Origin: an archaeon
Lineage (GTDB): Archaea > Thermoproteota > Nitrososphaeria > Nitrososphaerales > Gagatemarchaeaceae
Direction of reading: 5' to 3'
Length of the DNA stretch: 64,000 nt
Assembly: GCA_021823325.1 (NCBI GenBank)
Contig: JAKAOG010000001.1
Location: 124,001-188,000, forward strand
A model generated the notes under the pieces. It did no database searches. It was not told the origin of the DNA and saw only the letters and a program-made list of their open reading frames with translations. Position numbers and translations under genes: made by a program. Positions 34,478-42,395 of the stretch are shown here, in pieces; within the stretch, counting starts at the first letter, position 1; every line of letters starts with the position of its first letter.

Positions 34478-34771
34478 ATGGAACTGAAGCCGGCGAAAGG
34501 CATCAAGGTCAAGGTCAACGCCATGCGCGAGGCTATCTTCGGCGAAGAGTCAGTCGGCGTGCAAAAGATAACGATAAGCGACGGTTCGAGGTCAGGCGTG
34601 ATGACGGGGCGCACACTGGTGGGTTTCTGCGAGGTGGAGATGCCGAAACTTGATGGGCACAGCCACTGGTATCCTGTCGAAGACCTGGCAGGCGAGCACG
34701 GCGAAAAGATAGTGGAAGAAGAGATCCCGATAGAGCTGGACGAAGACGAAGGACCAGAAGAGGACTCCTAG
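34478..34771 (+). CDS. Hypothetical small acidic-tailed protein
   Basis: The 97-residue protein has a beta-rich N-terminal part (KGIKVKVNAM, VQKITISDGSRSG, LVGFCEVEMP) and an extremely acidic C-terminus. ATG 34478 lies 27-30 bp after a CTTTAAGTA element, supporting expression. No family is recognised. It is followed by another small gene after 1 bp, which suggests a two-gene operon. Confidence 0.6.
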   Translation: MELKPAKGIKVKVNAMREAIFGEESVGVQKITISDGSRSGVMTGRTLVGFCEVEMPKLDGHSHWYPVEDLAGEHGEKIVEEEIPIELDEDEGPEEDS

Positions 34772-34772
34772 C

Positions 34773-35105
34773 GTGCCGACGGCCACCGCGGCCGAGCTAG
34801 TGTTCGTGGTGGACGTCTCTTCCCTAACGAAGAAAGGGTTCGTGGGCTCATCCACATATCAAGGCAAGAGGGTGGACTTTTCGTTCGACGACGGGGCAGA
34901 CGGAGTATACCTGACGCCTCAGATGACTGCACGGATGCATGTCAGGAAAGGGTCGAAGGTCATGGTCGCGCTGGAGGACGGTGCGGCTCTTTTCGTTGAG
35001 CTTTCAGTCGCGGGGACATCGAAGGCGCCCCGGATTTCCGACCAGAGGGTGTACTACGCGATCGGCCATGAAGGCGGGGCGATACTGCGCATCCGAAAGT
35101 CTTAG
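34773..35105 (+). CDS. Hypothetical small beta-rich protein
   Basis: The 110-residue protein starts at GTG one base after the previous stop. Alternating strands and glycines (ELVFVVDVSSL, KRVDFSFDDGADGVYL, SKVMVALEDG, GGAILRIRK) suggest a compact beta-barrel, but no motif is recognised. Its last codons overlap the end of the convergent nucleotidyltransferase-like gene by 4 bp. Likely cotranscribed with the acidic-tailed protein upstream. Confidence 0.55.
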   Translation: MPTATAAELVFVVDVSSLTKKGFVGSSTYQGKRVDFSFDDGADGVYLTPQMTARMHVRKGSKVMVALEDGAALFVELSVAGTSKAPRISDQRVYYAIGHEGGAILRIRKS

Positions 35106-35866
35106 TGGAACACGGCGTCGCTGTCCGAGTCAGGCAGTTCGTACCATCGGGTCCTCTCGCCCACCCTGGCCCGCATCTTCCAACCGAAGCTCTTAGGAGC
35201 AGTCTCCATGGCCGACATCAGCTTCTGCACCCGCTCGAGGACTATCTCCCGCTCCGGGACTTCGTTCGCTTCCGTCCAAGCCTTCAGTGCTTCGAGGCTT
35301 TTCCAGAACGTCGTGTAGACGCCCCAGTCCTTTGAGCACAAGTCCGCGATCTCGTCCCCTTTGATGCCTGCTCCTCCGGACGTCACGTCGTAATCGTGAA
35401 ACGCAACCACCAAGTCCTTGTATTCCTTCTCGGTCTTCTCGACGACCTGAAGCTTGGTCATGAGCAACTGGGTGATGGGCAGGGTGTACGTTCCAGCCAG
35501 GATGTTCTCCTTGAAGTCGAACTTGTGGCACATCACGAACTCGTCTAGGAAGAGGTCGACCCGTCGACTGTTCTCCATGTCGTAATAGATGAGCCGTTGG
35601 CCCATGTTCAGTTTGTTGAAGAGCTCCCTCGGCTTGTAACCCAGCGTTTCCATGATTTTCACGATGTTACGGGAGTCCTGCCTCCTCCCCATCAAGTCGA
35701 TGTCCTTGTTCTCCCTGTAGTATCTCGCGTCCATGGAGCTTGGGCAGAGCCTCTTGAAGGCCAGCCCGCCAAGAAGGCGCAGCCTCACTCCTCGAGCTTC
35801 TGCCGCGTCTATGATCTGTGTGGCAGCGTCAAGCGCGTTAGCGGGGACCAAGACCAGGCTCTCCAT
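35102..35866 (-). CDS. Nucleotidyltransferase-fold protein
   Basis: The 254-residue protein contains LLGGLAFKRL followed by NKDIDLMGR, the G-G...DxD pattern of the minimal nucleotidyltransferase fold, with a third acidic strand VDLFLDEF. A helical C-terminal half follows. In this fold the first two Asp bind metal. The family includes antitoxin-like, tRNA-modifying and antibiotic-modifying enzymes, so the role is not set. ATG 35866 lies about 28 bp after CTTAAATCC. No toxin-like partner is adjacent. Confidence 0.65.
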   Translation of the reverse strand: MESLVLVPANALDAATQIIDAAEARGVRLRLLGGLAFKRLCPSSMDARYYRENKDIDLMGRRQDSRNIVKIMETLGYKPRELFNKLNMGQRLIYYDMENSRRVDLFLDEFVMCHKFDFKENILAGTYTLPITQLLMTKLQVVEKTEKEYKDLVVAFHDYDVTSGGAGIKGDEIADLCSKDWGVYTTFWKSLEALKAWTEANEVPEREIVLERVQKLMSAMETAPKSFGWKMRARVGERTRWYELPDSDSDAVFH

Positions 35867-35948
35867 GGCAGCCCCGAACTACTTGCTTTTGGATTTAAGA
35901 CGTGCTTAGCACCGGCGTGTTGAACAGCGGAATTTGTGCGAAGCCGCA

Positions 35949-36248
35949 CTAGTCCTTCAGTTCTACCGACAGGACGCTGAAGTCGGCCCCGAGGTTCTCC
36001 ACTCCAAGAGACTCTCCTGCGTCAGTCCATGATGCCTCTCCCTTCTTCATCTTGACCACGGTCGAGCTACCGTCTGTCTCCGTCGCGCGGATCTTGGCTG
36101 GGTCGAGGTTGAATGTTATCCCCTTGAGGTATGAATGGGGGCCGATCTTCCCGCCCTTCTTCGTCGTTATCATAATGACTCTCACTTCGGGGTTCTCGAA
36201 CAGGATTTTTGCAAGCTTGGGCGCGGCCCTAGTGATGTAGGGCTTCAA
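35949..36248 (-). CDS. Hypothetical cupin-like small protein
   Basis: This 99-residue protein reads as a short jelly-roll: VRVIMITTKKGGKIGPHSYLKGITFNL, then VVKMKKGEASWTDAG and FSVLSVELK. The pattern resembles small cupins, but the metal-binding His cluster is mostly missing (only one His). The start is TTG 36248, three bases after the stop of the upstream gene, so the two are likely one operon. Function unknown. Confidence 0.5.
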   Translation of the reverse strand: MKPYITRAAPKLAKILFENPEVRVIMITTKKGGKIGPHSYLKGITFNLDPAKIRATETDGSSTVVKMKKGEASWTDAGESLGVENLGADFSVLSVELKD

Positions 36249-36251
36249 CCG

Positions 36252-36563
36252 CTAGTCGCGCTTCTTTCTGGCTCTCTCAAGGACCCATCTTGGCTTGCGC
36301 CAGAGCTCTTCGAAACCCGCCGCGTCCCTTATCAGCACCATCCCGCCTTCTTCATCCAGCATCTCGACCGCGGGGACCTCGGCCCTGAACCTGGCGTATT
36401 CCGCGTCTGTCATGGTCGCCTGCCTCCTCCTGCCGATGGAAGCGTGCCAGTCAGCGCTCGTACCGTCCAACGAAAAGAGGACGGATGCGGGCCCGGCCTC
36501 AAAGTAGACTCTGGCGTACCTGACTCTCTTCGGGAACTTGTGCTCTAACGAGAACTTCATCAC
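36252..36563 (-). CDS. Hypothetical small basic protein
   Basis: The product has 103 residues from GTG 36563 or 102 from the ATG at 36560, and a TATA-like GGTTAATAAC lies about 30 bp upstream. It has a strand-rich first half (ARVYFEAGPASVLFSLDG), a basic middle and a basic C-terminus (RKPRWVLERARKKRD). I recognise no family. It is divergent from nurA and leads the pair with the cupin-like gene. Confidence 0.5.
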   Translation of the reverse strand: MMKFSLEHKFPKRVRYARVYFEAGPASVLFSLDGTSADWHASIGRRRQATMTDAEYARFRAEVPAVEMLDEEGGMVLIRDAAGFEELWRKPRWVLERARKKRD

Positions 36564-36662
36564 TTTCGCAGGAGCCCGCCCTTGTTATTAACCGGTGTGG
36601 CTCACTCATTTAAGTCGCCGGAGAAGGGGAGGGCAGAGTGAAAATCGAAGGACCTTCAGCCG

Positions 36663-38408
36663 ATGTCTTCTGAGATAGCAGAGGACCTCTCCAAGCAGAC
36701 TTGGGAGCTGCTGGGCCGATTCGAAGGAAGGGCAGGCGCCTTCTCACAGAGGAAAGACCTCGTCGCCTTCACTCTCCCGTGCGACAAGGATTCCGCAGCG
36801 AAAACCGCGATGGAGTTCTTCGGCGAGGGCGAACACACGGCCACCGGGGTAGACGGTTCCATGGACTTCGACGAGCGACTCCAGATGATACTCTTCTATG
36901 CCAACGCGACTGCCTACAGCTGTCCCTTCTCAGTCGGGGACCGCATAATCTTCGACCTTCATTCCGCATACAGGGAGTCCAAGATGGCAGCGACCGCTGC
37001 AATCCCCCTGTGGGCTGAAGACCTCTCCAATGTGCTGAGCAACGAACCGGAAGTCGACCTCGAGCTCGAGCACTCCATGGAGCGGATACCCAACTCTTTC
37101 ATGACGCTCGGAGAGCTCTATCTGGCATACCTGGCCTCCGAAAGGTCGAGGGTTCTGTTCATGGACCGCCCTCTTTCCGGCACCTATTCGTCGCTCTCGC
37201 ACAGCGCGAGGTACCTGCTTAGGCGCGGGGTGAGCAGACTGACGGAGTGGTCGCAGGAGTCCCCAGTTTCCATGCTCGACCTAAGGCTCGCCGTATACCT
37301 CGGATCCCCGAGCATGCAGATACCGACGAGGCCGCGGTTCCTACCCTTCGCCATTCTCAAATCTCTCCTTTCGGCCCCCTCCAGCGTCTCACAGCTTTCT
37401 GCGGCGCTGAAAGTAAGCGATGCGGAAGCGTCCAGGGCGGTTAGGCGGCTCTCCAAGCTCGACAAGGAACTCGACGGCGCCCTGCTCGCCGACGCTTCCG
37501 AGTCACACCTGGAGGCGAGGGGTACGGTCCATGATTACTGGCGGAGGGCGCTCGCGCTCTCTCTCGACTACGTGGGCAAAGTGTTCTCTCGTTCAAAGCA
37601 CCCACTGGCGATGAAGGGGGACGAGTATCTGACGATACTGGACGTAGACACGGTCTCTCTTTTCCTTCTCCAGGGACTCCTCGACAGGGCCTCCCAGAAT
37701 GGAGTCCTGCTCATCGGCATAGCCAAGGACACGTCGGCGACGGACGTCGCCAGATCTGTCCTCCCGTACGCTTCCGCGCACGGCTTCGTCAGGCTAGAGG
37801 CGCCGGCGCCCATGATCAAAAACGACAGGGCCTTCCTGGCCATACTGAGTTCGGAGAACCCCGAGCTGCTCACCCCATGGAGGACAATGGGGTATGACTC
37901 GGCTTTCTCTACGATAGCAAGCCTCGGCGGCGAGCTCAGGAGCGCGAGGAAGCTCGTCTCCAGGGAGCAGCTCTTCGTCCGCTCTTACTTCCAGCTCCGC
38001 ACCCTGAAGAACGACAAGAGAGTGCGTTCCCAGGTCTTCCTGTTCGACAGACCATACGCCTCCACAGACTCGGGCTCAAGGAGGGAGTTCGAGGTGAAGG
38101 AGAAGTCTGGGACGGCGAAGATAGCCGCTTACTTCGAAGGCAGTCCTTCCAGCCCGATCTCTAACCTGGTGCTCCACATCCTGTCGATGAACGACAACCC
38201 AGAAGTCTTCGAAGCATACGGGCATAATCAGCTCCTCTACCTGGCGGACAAGGCGGTGAAGTCCGAGGTCAGGATGCTCAGGAGCTCCCTCCGCGGCGTC
38301 GCGGACCTTACGATCGGAGGCGTCACCAGCAGGCGGAAGATATTCGGGCTCGTGACTCCTTATAGACAGCAGCGCGCTGAGGCGGAACACGCGAGGATGA
38401 AGCAGTAA
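36663..38408 (+). CDS. nurA: NurA-domain nuclease with an internal winged-helix-like segment
   Basis: The 581-residue protein has the NurA motif GVDGS at residues 62-66 (metal-binding Asp), a second acidic strand VLFMDRPLSGTY near 165, and late strands including VLLIGIAKDTSA. NurA is a 5'-3' nuclease that resects DNA ends together with HerA, whose gene follows after 2 bp. This copy is longer than typical NurA (about 330-450). The extra sequence at about residues 228-260 reads as a helix-turn-helix (ILKSLLSAPSSVSQLSAALK, then SDAEASRAVRRLSKLD). Mre11-Rad50 genes, often neighbours, are not seen here. Confidence 0.82.
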   Translation: MSSEIAEDLSKQTWELLGRFEGRAGAFSQRKDLVAFTLPCDKDSAAKTAMEFFGEGEHTATGVDGSMDFDERLQMILFYANATAYSCPFSVGDRIIFDLHSAYRESKMAATAAIPLWAEDLSNVLSNEPEVDLELEHSMERIPNSFMTLGELYLAYLASERSRVLFMDRPLSGTYSSLSHSARYLLRRGVSRLTEWSQESPVSMLDLRLAVYLGSPSMQIPTRPRFLPFAILKSLLSAPSSVSQLSAALKVSDAEASRAVRRLSKLDKELDGALLADASESHLEARGTVHDYWRRALALSLDYVGKVFSRSKHPLAMKGDEYLTILDVDTVSLFLLQGLLDRASQNGVLLIGIAKDTSATDVARSVLPYASAHGFVRLEAPAPMIKNDRAFLAILSSENPELLTPWRTMGYDSAFSTIASLGGELRSARKLVSREQLFVRSYFQLRTLKNDKRVRSQVFLFDRPYASTDSGSRREFEVKEKSGTAKIAAYFEGSPSSPISNLVLHILSMNDNPEVFEAYGHNQLLYLADKAVKSEVRMLRSSLRGVADLTIGGVTSRRKIFGLVTPYRQQRAEAEHARMKQ

Positions 38409-38410
38409 AG

Positions 38411-40171
38411 ATGTTGGAGAGCCAGGAGAAGGATTTCTTTGACTCGTTGGAAGGGGAGTTCGAAGCGCGCCTCAAAATGGTCACAAGGACCACGAGGACT
38501 TCGAAGAGCGACGGGAGAGAGCTCACCGTCTCCAACCCCCTGGCCATAATAGAAGCTCGGTTCAGCTACAAGGTCCTGGATCGGCTCCTCTCCCCCAATT
38601 TCGTCGCCATCGAAAGGAGCGTCGACGGGGAGAAGCGATATGTGATGTACGAGGTCGTCGCCGTGAACCCCACTCACTACCAGCTCCCCGGAATCGACTC
38701 GTCCATGCCTACTCTGCTGAGGAAGGAGTATCTCGACACCATCAACGAAAGCTGGGGCAAGTCCCAGGAGACCTGGATCGATCTGGCCGCCGTGCCGACG
38801 AGTTACTGTGCCAAGCTTGAGAACGGAAGTTTCGAGTTCGCCCGTGCGTCATACGCTCCTCTTCCAGGCGCCAAGGCTTGGCTCCTGTCGAAGCCTGCAG
38901 TAGAGAAGTTTCTCTGCGTCGGAGGGGGGGTGGAGATAGGTTCCATGGTCGGGTTTGACATCCCGTTCACCGTCGACATGGACAGCATGATACGATATCA
39001 CATGGGCGCCTTCGGCTTCACAGGCGCGGGGAAATCAAACCTTACGAGCGGACTGCTGAGGACCGCCCTCGCCCGCGACCCTCAGCTCGCCGCCGTGGTC
39101 TTCGACATAGCTGGCGAGTACGCCGTCAACCTGCTCGACCTGATCAAGGGCGGAGCTAAGGTCTACACCACCGAGATCATCGACAGCGCCCAGGAGTTCG
39201 TGAGCTCTCAGGCGATCCCCGAGACTCTCGAAGCCACCCTAGGGCGGGACAGGATCGAGCGGGAGCTGACCACCCTATACAAAGCCGGGGTGGAGCGCCT
39301 TTCCCTCCAGGACACCGGAGGGATCGACCTGGCGTGGATACAGTCGCTGCTCCAAGGGACGGTAGACTCCGGGAGGACTGGAGGAACGTCTGCTAAGATC
39401 GGCCTCACGCGCCTGACCATGTCGTTCTACGAAAGGAGGGGGTACAGGCCGAGCACCAGGCTAACCGACCTCGACGACGGAGCCAAAGGCGAGCTTTCTG
39501 TGCTCCTGAAGGACATCAACCAGAGCGTCAACGAGCGCGCAGGGCTCAGGGCTGACCTCGACCTGATAGTCAAGATGCTTGAGGCGACGGAGGCCCTTCC
39601 CTCAGGTCCGACGAGGGTCACCCCGGAGGTACTCGCAGAACAACTGGTCAGGGGAACCGCGCCCAGGCTCAACATCCTGTACATGCCGGACCCGCACAAT
39701 GCGCGGTCTGTGGCCACGAGACTGATCCGCCGCCTGCTCTTCCTGAAGAAGAAGGTGGGGAACAAGCAGAGGTTGCTCGTCCTGCTCGACGAAGCCCAGG
39801 AGTACATCCCAGACGAGCCGACCGACAGGGACTTCACAAGGGAGTCGAACCTCGCTGTAGAGCAGCTATTGAGGCAGGGGAGGAAGTACAGGCTCCACTG
39901 CTGGATGGCGACCCAGAGGGTTGCCAGGCTGAACGTGAACGCCCTGCAGCAGCTCCACAGCTACTTCGTGAGCACGCTCCCGCGCATGTACGACAGGATG
40001 GTCATCGCAGACGCGTTCGCGCTCCCTTACGAGGTGCTGGAAAAGTCGGCCGAGCTCGGCACCGGGGAGTGGCTGTTCGTCTCGTTCAAGGCCGCCAAGC
40101 AGAGGAACGTCCCTGTGTTCCTGAAGACGGAGAACAACGAGAAGTCGGTGGCTGACAGTCTGAAGTCCTAG
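38411..40171 (+). CDS. herA: HerA-type DNA translocase ATPase
   Basis: The 586-residue protein has a beta-barrel-like N-terminal (HAS) region and a RecA-like core. The Walker A is FGFTGAGKSNL near residue 203, and the Walker B strand is LLVLLDEAQEYIPD. A C-terminal MATQRVARLN...STLPRMYDRMV carries the sensor and arginine-finger-type residues. It forms a hexameric ring that pumps DNA and activates NurA. The 2-bp spacing from nurA matches the known operon. It is divergent in sequence from classic short HerA in the long linker between motifs. Confidence 0.88.
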   Translation: MLESQEKDFFDSLEGEFEARLKMVTRTTRTSKSDGRELTVSNPLAIIEARFSYKVLDRLLSPNFVAIERSVDGEKRYVMYEVVAVNPTHYQLPGIDSSMPTLLRKEYLDTINESWGKSQETWIDLAAVPTSYCAKLENGSFEFARASYAPLPGAKAWLLSKPAVEKFLCVGGGVEIGSMVGFDIPFTVDMDSMIRYHMGAFGFTGAGKSNLTSGLLRTALARDPQLAAVVFDIAGEYAVNLLDLIKGGAKVYTTEIIDSAQEFVSSQAIPETLEATLGRDRIERELTTLYKAGVERLSLQDTGGIDLAWIQSLLQGTVDSGRTGGTSAKIGLTRLTMSFYERRGYRPSTRLTDLDDGAKGELSVLLKDINQSVNERAGLRADLDLIVKMLEATEALPSGPTRVTPEVLAEQLVRGTAPRLNILYMPDPHNARSVATRLIRRLLFLKKKVGNKQRLLVLLDEAQEYIPDEPTDRDFTRESNLAVEQLLRQGRKYRLHCWMATQRVARLNVNALQQLHSYFVSTLPRMYDRMVIADAFALPYEVLEKSAELGTGEWLFVSFKAAKQRNVPVFLKTENNEKSVADSLKS

Positions 40172-40177
40172 CCCGGC

Positions 40178-41737
40178 CTACTCGAGGGGGCCTGCCATGG
40201 CGGCTTGATAGTCTGCCTTCTGCCTCTTCGTCATGTACGCGGGTACCGCAGCGAAGAGCGCGATGAAGCCCATTATCAGGAACAGCCCATGGATCGACCC
40301 GATGAACCTGCTCTCGATGACCGGGCTTATCCCCCCGGCCGCGCCGGAGAAGATGGACTGGAGCACCGTCGTGGGGACGCTCGCGGCCATCACGGCGAAA
40401 GCCAGGCCCAGGCTGAGAAGGAACCCGGTGTTGACGAGGGTTGACGACATCCCTGACGCTATCCCCCTCCTGGGGGCCGGGGTGGCGTTCATTATCGATG
40501 CGACATTGGGTGCCACGAACAAACCTCCTCCCGCTCCGGAGAGGACCATCGGCCCCAGGAGGGATGCGTAGCTGACCCCGCTCTGCGGGAGAGGAGTCAC
40601 CCCGAACCAGAATAGAGCGACGGCGGTGACAAGGAGCCCGGCCGTCGAAAGCCCCCTCGACCCCAGTTTGTCCGACAGGTAACCGCTGAGCGGGCCGAAG
40701 GTCACGAACGCGACCGAGAACGGTATCAGCCAGATCCCTGCCGTGAAGGCGTCGAGCAGGAGGACTCCCTGCAGGTAGAACACAAGGACGAGCGAGACCC
40801 CTCCTCTGGCCACAGAAGAGAGAAGGTTGCTCGCCATCCCGGTGGCGAAGGCCCTGATCCTGAACAAAGAAAGGTCCATCATCGGGAACCGCACCTTCGA
40901 CTCGACGAACGCGAACCCCCCGACCATCCCTAAGCCGAGGACCATCAGTCCCAGGAACTCGGGCGCCCAGCTGACCAGCGCGCCGAGCATCAGCCCGACC
41001 AGGAATACTGTCAGCCCCCCTGAAAAGAGCAGATTCCCCAAGGGGTCCAGCCTGTCTCCCCTCCTGGGTTGGGATGTCTCTTTGAGCTTGAAGTAAGCCC
41101 ACGCGGTCGCGAACGTCCCCACCGGGATGTTGATCCAGAAGATCGACCTCCAACCGAGGAACGAGCCGGCGAGTATCCCTCCAAGGGCTAGACCGAGCAC
41201 TGACCCCACCGTCCCTGCCACCTGGTTCAGCCCGAGGGCGCGCCCTCTTTCCGTGGGAGGGAAGACGTCGGTCAAAAGGGCCGCCGCGTTAGAGAATATC
41301 AGGGCTCCCCCCGACCCCTGCACCAGCCTGAACAGCACGAGGGAGCTACCGTTTGGCGCGATGCTGCAGAGCGCCGAACCGACCGTGAACAGAGCGAACC
41401 CAAGGTTGTACAGCTTGACCCTCCCCAGTATGTCGGAGAGCCTGCCAAAGCTCATCAGCAGCGAAGCGGTCACCAGGATGTACCCCATTATGATCCAGAC
41501 GGCCTCGAAGGCCGTGGCATGGAGGTCGGAGGTGATCTTGGGGAGCGCGATGAGCACGATGTTTGAGTCTAGGATCGCCATGAATGCGCCGATGGTCGTG
41601 TTGATGAGCACGACGTACTTGTATTCCAATTTGTATGGTTCCTGATGCCTTTCCTGACTCGTGCCGATAAGATTTCGCTTGGCTTCGACGGGCGGCTCTA
41701 CGGCCTGCCCATGAATCGGTGTTCTATTCTCATGCAC
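40178..41737 (-). CDS. MFS drug exporter of the DHA2 (14-helix) type
   Basis: This 519-residue protein has about 14 hydrophobic helices. Motifs include LINTTIGAFMAILDSNIVLIALP in helix one, FGRLSDILGRVKLY (motif A) after helix two, and RLVQGSGGALIF (motif B). These are typical of EmrB/QacA-like proton-driven exporters. The GTG start at 41737 overlaps the upstream CoA-binding gene by 40 bp, so a later start is likely; a TTG just before the YKYVVLINTT stretch would remove the overlap. Substrate unknown. Confidence 0.88.
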   Translation of the reverse strand: MHENRTPIHGQAVEPPVEAKRNLIGTSQERHQEPYKLEYKYVVLINTTIGAFMAILDSNIVLIALPKITSDLHATAFEAVWIIMGYILVTASLLMSFGRLSDILGRVKLYNLGFALFTVGSALCSIAPNGSSLVLFRLVQGSGGALIFSNAAALLTDVFPPTERGRALGLNQVAGTVGSVLGLALGGILAGSFLGWRSIFWINIPVGTFATAWAYFKLKETSQPRRGDRLDPLGNLLFSGGLTVFLVGLMLGALVSWAPEFLGLMVLGLGMVGGFAFVESKVRFPMMDLSLFRIRAFATGMASNLLSSVARGGVSLVLVFYLQGVLLLDAFTAGIWLIPFSVAFVTFGPLSGYLSDKLGSRGLSTAGLLVTAVALFWFGVTPLPQSGVSYASLLGPMVLSGAGGGLFVAPNVASIMNATPAPRRGIASGMSSTLVNTGFLLSLGLAFAVMAASVPTTVLQSIFSGAAGGISPVIESRFIGSIHGLFLIMGFIALFAAVPAYMTKRQKADYQAAMAGPLE

Positions 41738-42135
41738 TTGTCCATGACGTAGTCGACCTTCGCGTCCGCCAGGACTTTCTTTGCTTCCTCGTTTTCCAGC
41801 CCGAGCTGGCCCCAGAAGACGTACGGACGTCCGGTCCTCCTCTTCATCTCTGCGACCTGCTTTGCAACCTGAGGGAACTCCTCAGACGGCCTGAAGACGT
41901 CGACCACATCCACCTTCCGGGCAAGCTCGTCGGGGATGTCGGAGAGGGTGGGGAACACCCTCGCCCCGTTGATGACGTCGGCCGTCGGGTTCACCGGTAT
42001 GATGGTGTATCCCTGTTCCTGCAGGTATGCGGGTACCGTGTACGCCTCTTTCTCCGGGTTCTTCGACGCGCCGACCACGGCGATCACCCTGTACCTCCTC
42101 ATCACGTCCTTCGGGTCGACGGTGAACTTTGGCAA
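41698..42135 (-). CDS. CoA-binding domain protein (YccU-like)
   Basis: The 145-residue protein is a single Rossmann-like CoA-binding domain: RYRVIAVVGASKNPEKEAYTVP at the start, then GYTIIPVNPTADVINGARVFPTL, VDVVDVFRPSEEF, and a Cys in MDKCMRIEH near the end. Relatives bind CoA, possibly as a redox sensor. The start is TTG 42135, 28 bp after CGTATTAACAG. It precedes the MFS gene in the same orientation, and the two may share a transcript. Confidence 0.88.
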   Translation of the reverse strand: MPKFTVDPKDVMRRYRVIAVVGASKNPEKEAYTVPAYLQEQGYTIIPVNPTADVINGARVFPTLSDIPDELARKVDVVDVFRPSEEFPQVAKQVAEMKRRTGRPYVFWGQLGLENEEAKKVLADAKVDYVMDKCMRIEHRFMGRP

Positions 42136-42218
42136 GACCGACGCGACTTTCCTTCCTGTTAATACGGCTGTCGGGGCTCTGGCGAAGGCTCTAAATCCCG
42201 ACGCCTGGGACGGTTGCT

Positions 42219-42395
42219 ATGGCGTCCTTGATCAGCGCGTTTCTCTCGGTCGTGCCACTTGCGACTGCGGACCTGCTTGCCTACGTCATGCTGGTACTTG
42301 TCGCCTTCTTCCTAGTCTTTGGCGTCTCGACCGCCTACTACTTCTGGAGGCAGAACAAGAAGGCTCACGCCGAGACGCCTAGCTCGCAGGGTTAG
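42219..42395 (+). CDS. Small single-helix membrane protein, 58 residues
   Basis: An ATG frame of 58 residues is preceded at 42190-42197 by CTCTAAATC, 27 bp upstream, as for other genes here. One strongly hydrophobic helix (LAYVMLVLVAFFLVFGVSTAYYF) is followed by WRQNKKAH and a polar tail, so the N-terminus is probably outside. No family is recognised. Its last 17 bp overlap the 3' end of the convergent surface-protein gene. Confidence 0.6.
   Translation: MASLISAFLSVVPLATADLLAYVMLVLVAFFLVFGVSTAYYFWRQNKKAHAETPSSQG

Noticed and set aside
40086-41153. 355-codon open frame on the minus strand
   Set aside because: It is an out-of-phase reading of the DHA2 exporter gene, rich in Arg, Gly and Pro, with no motif and no promoter.
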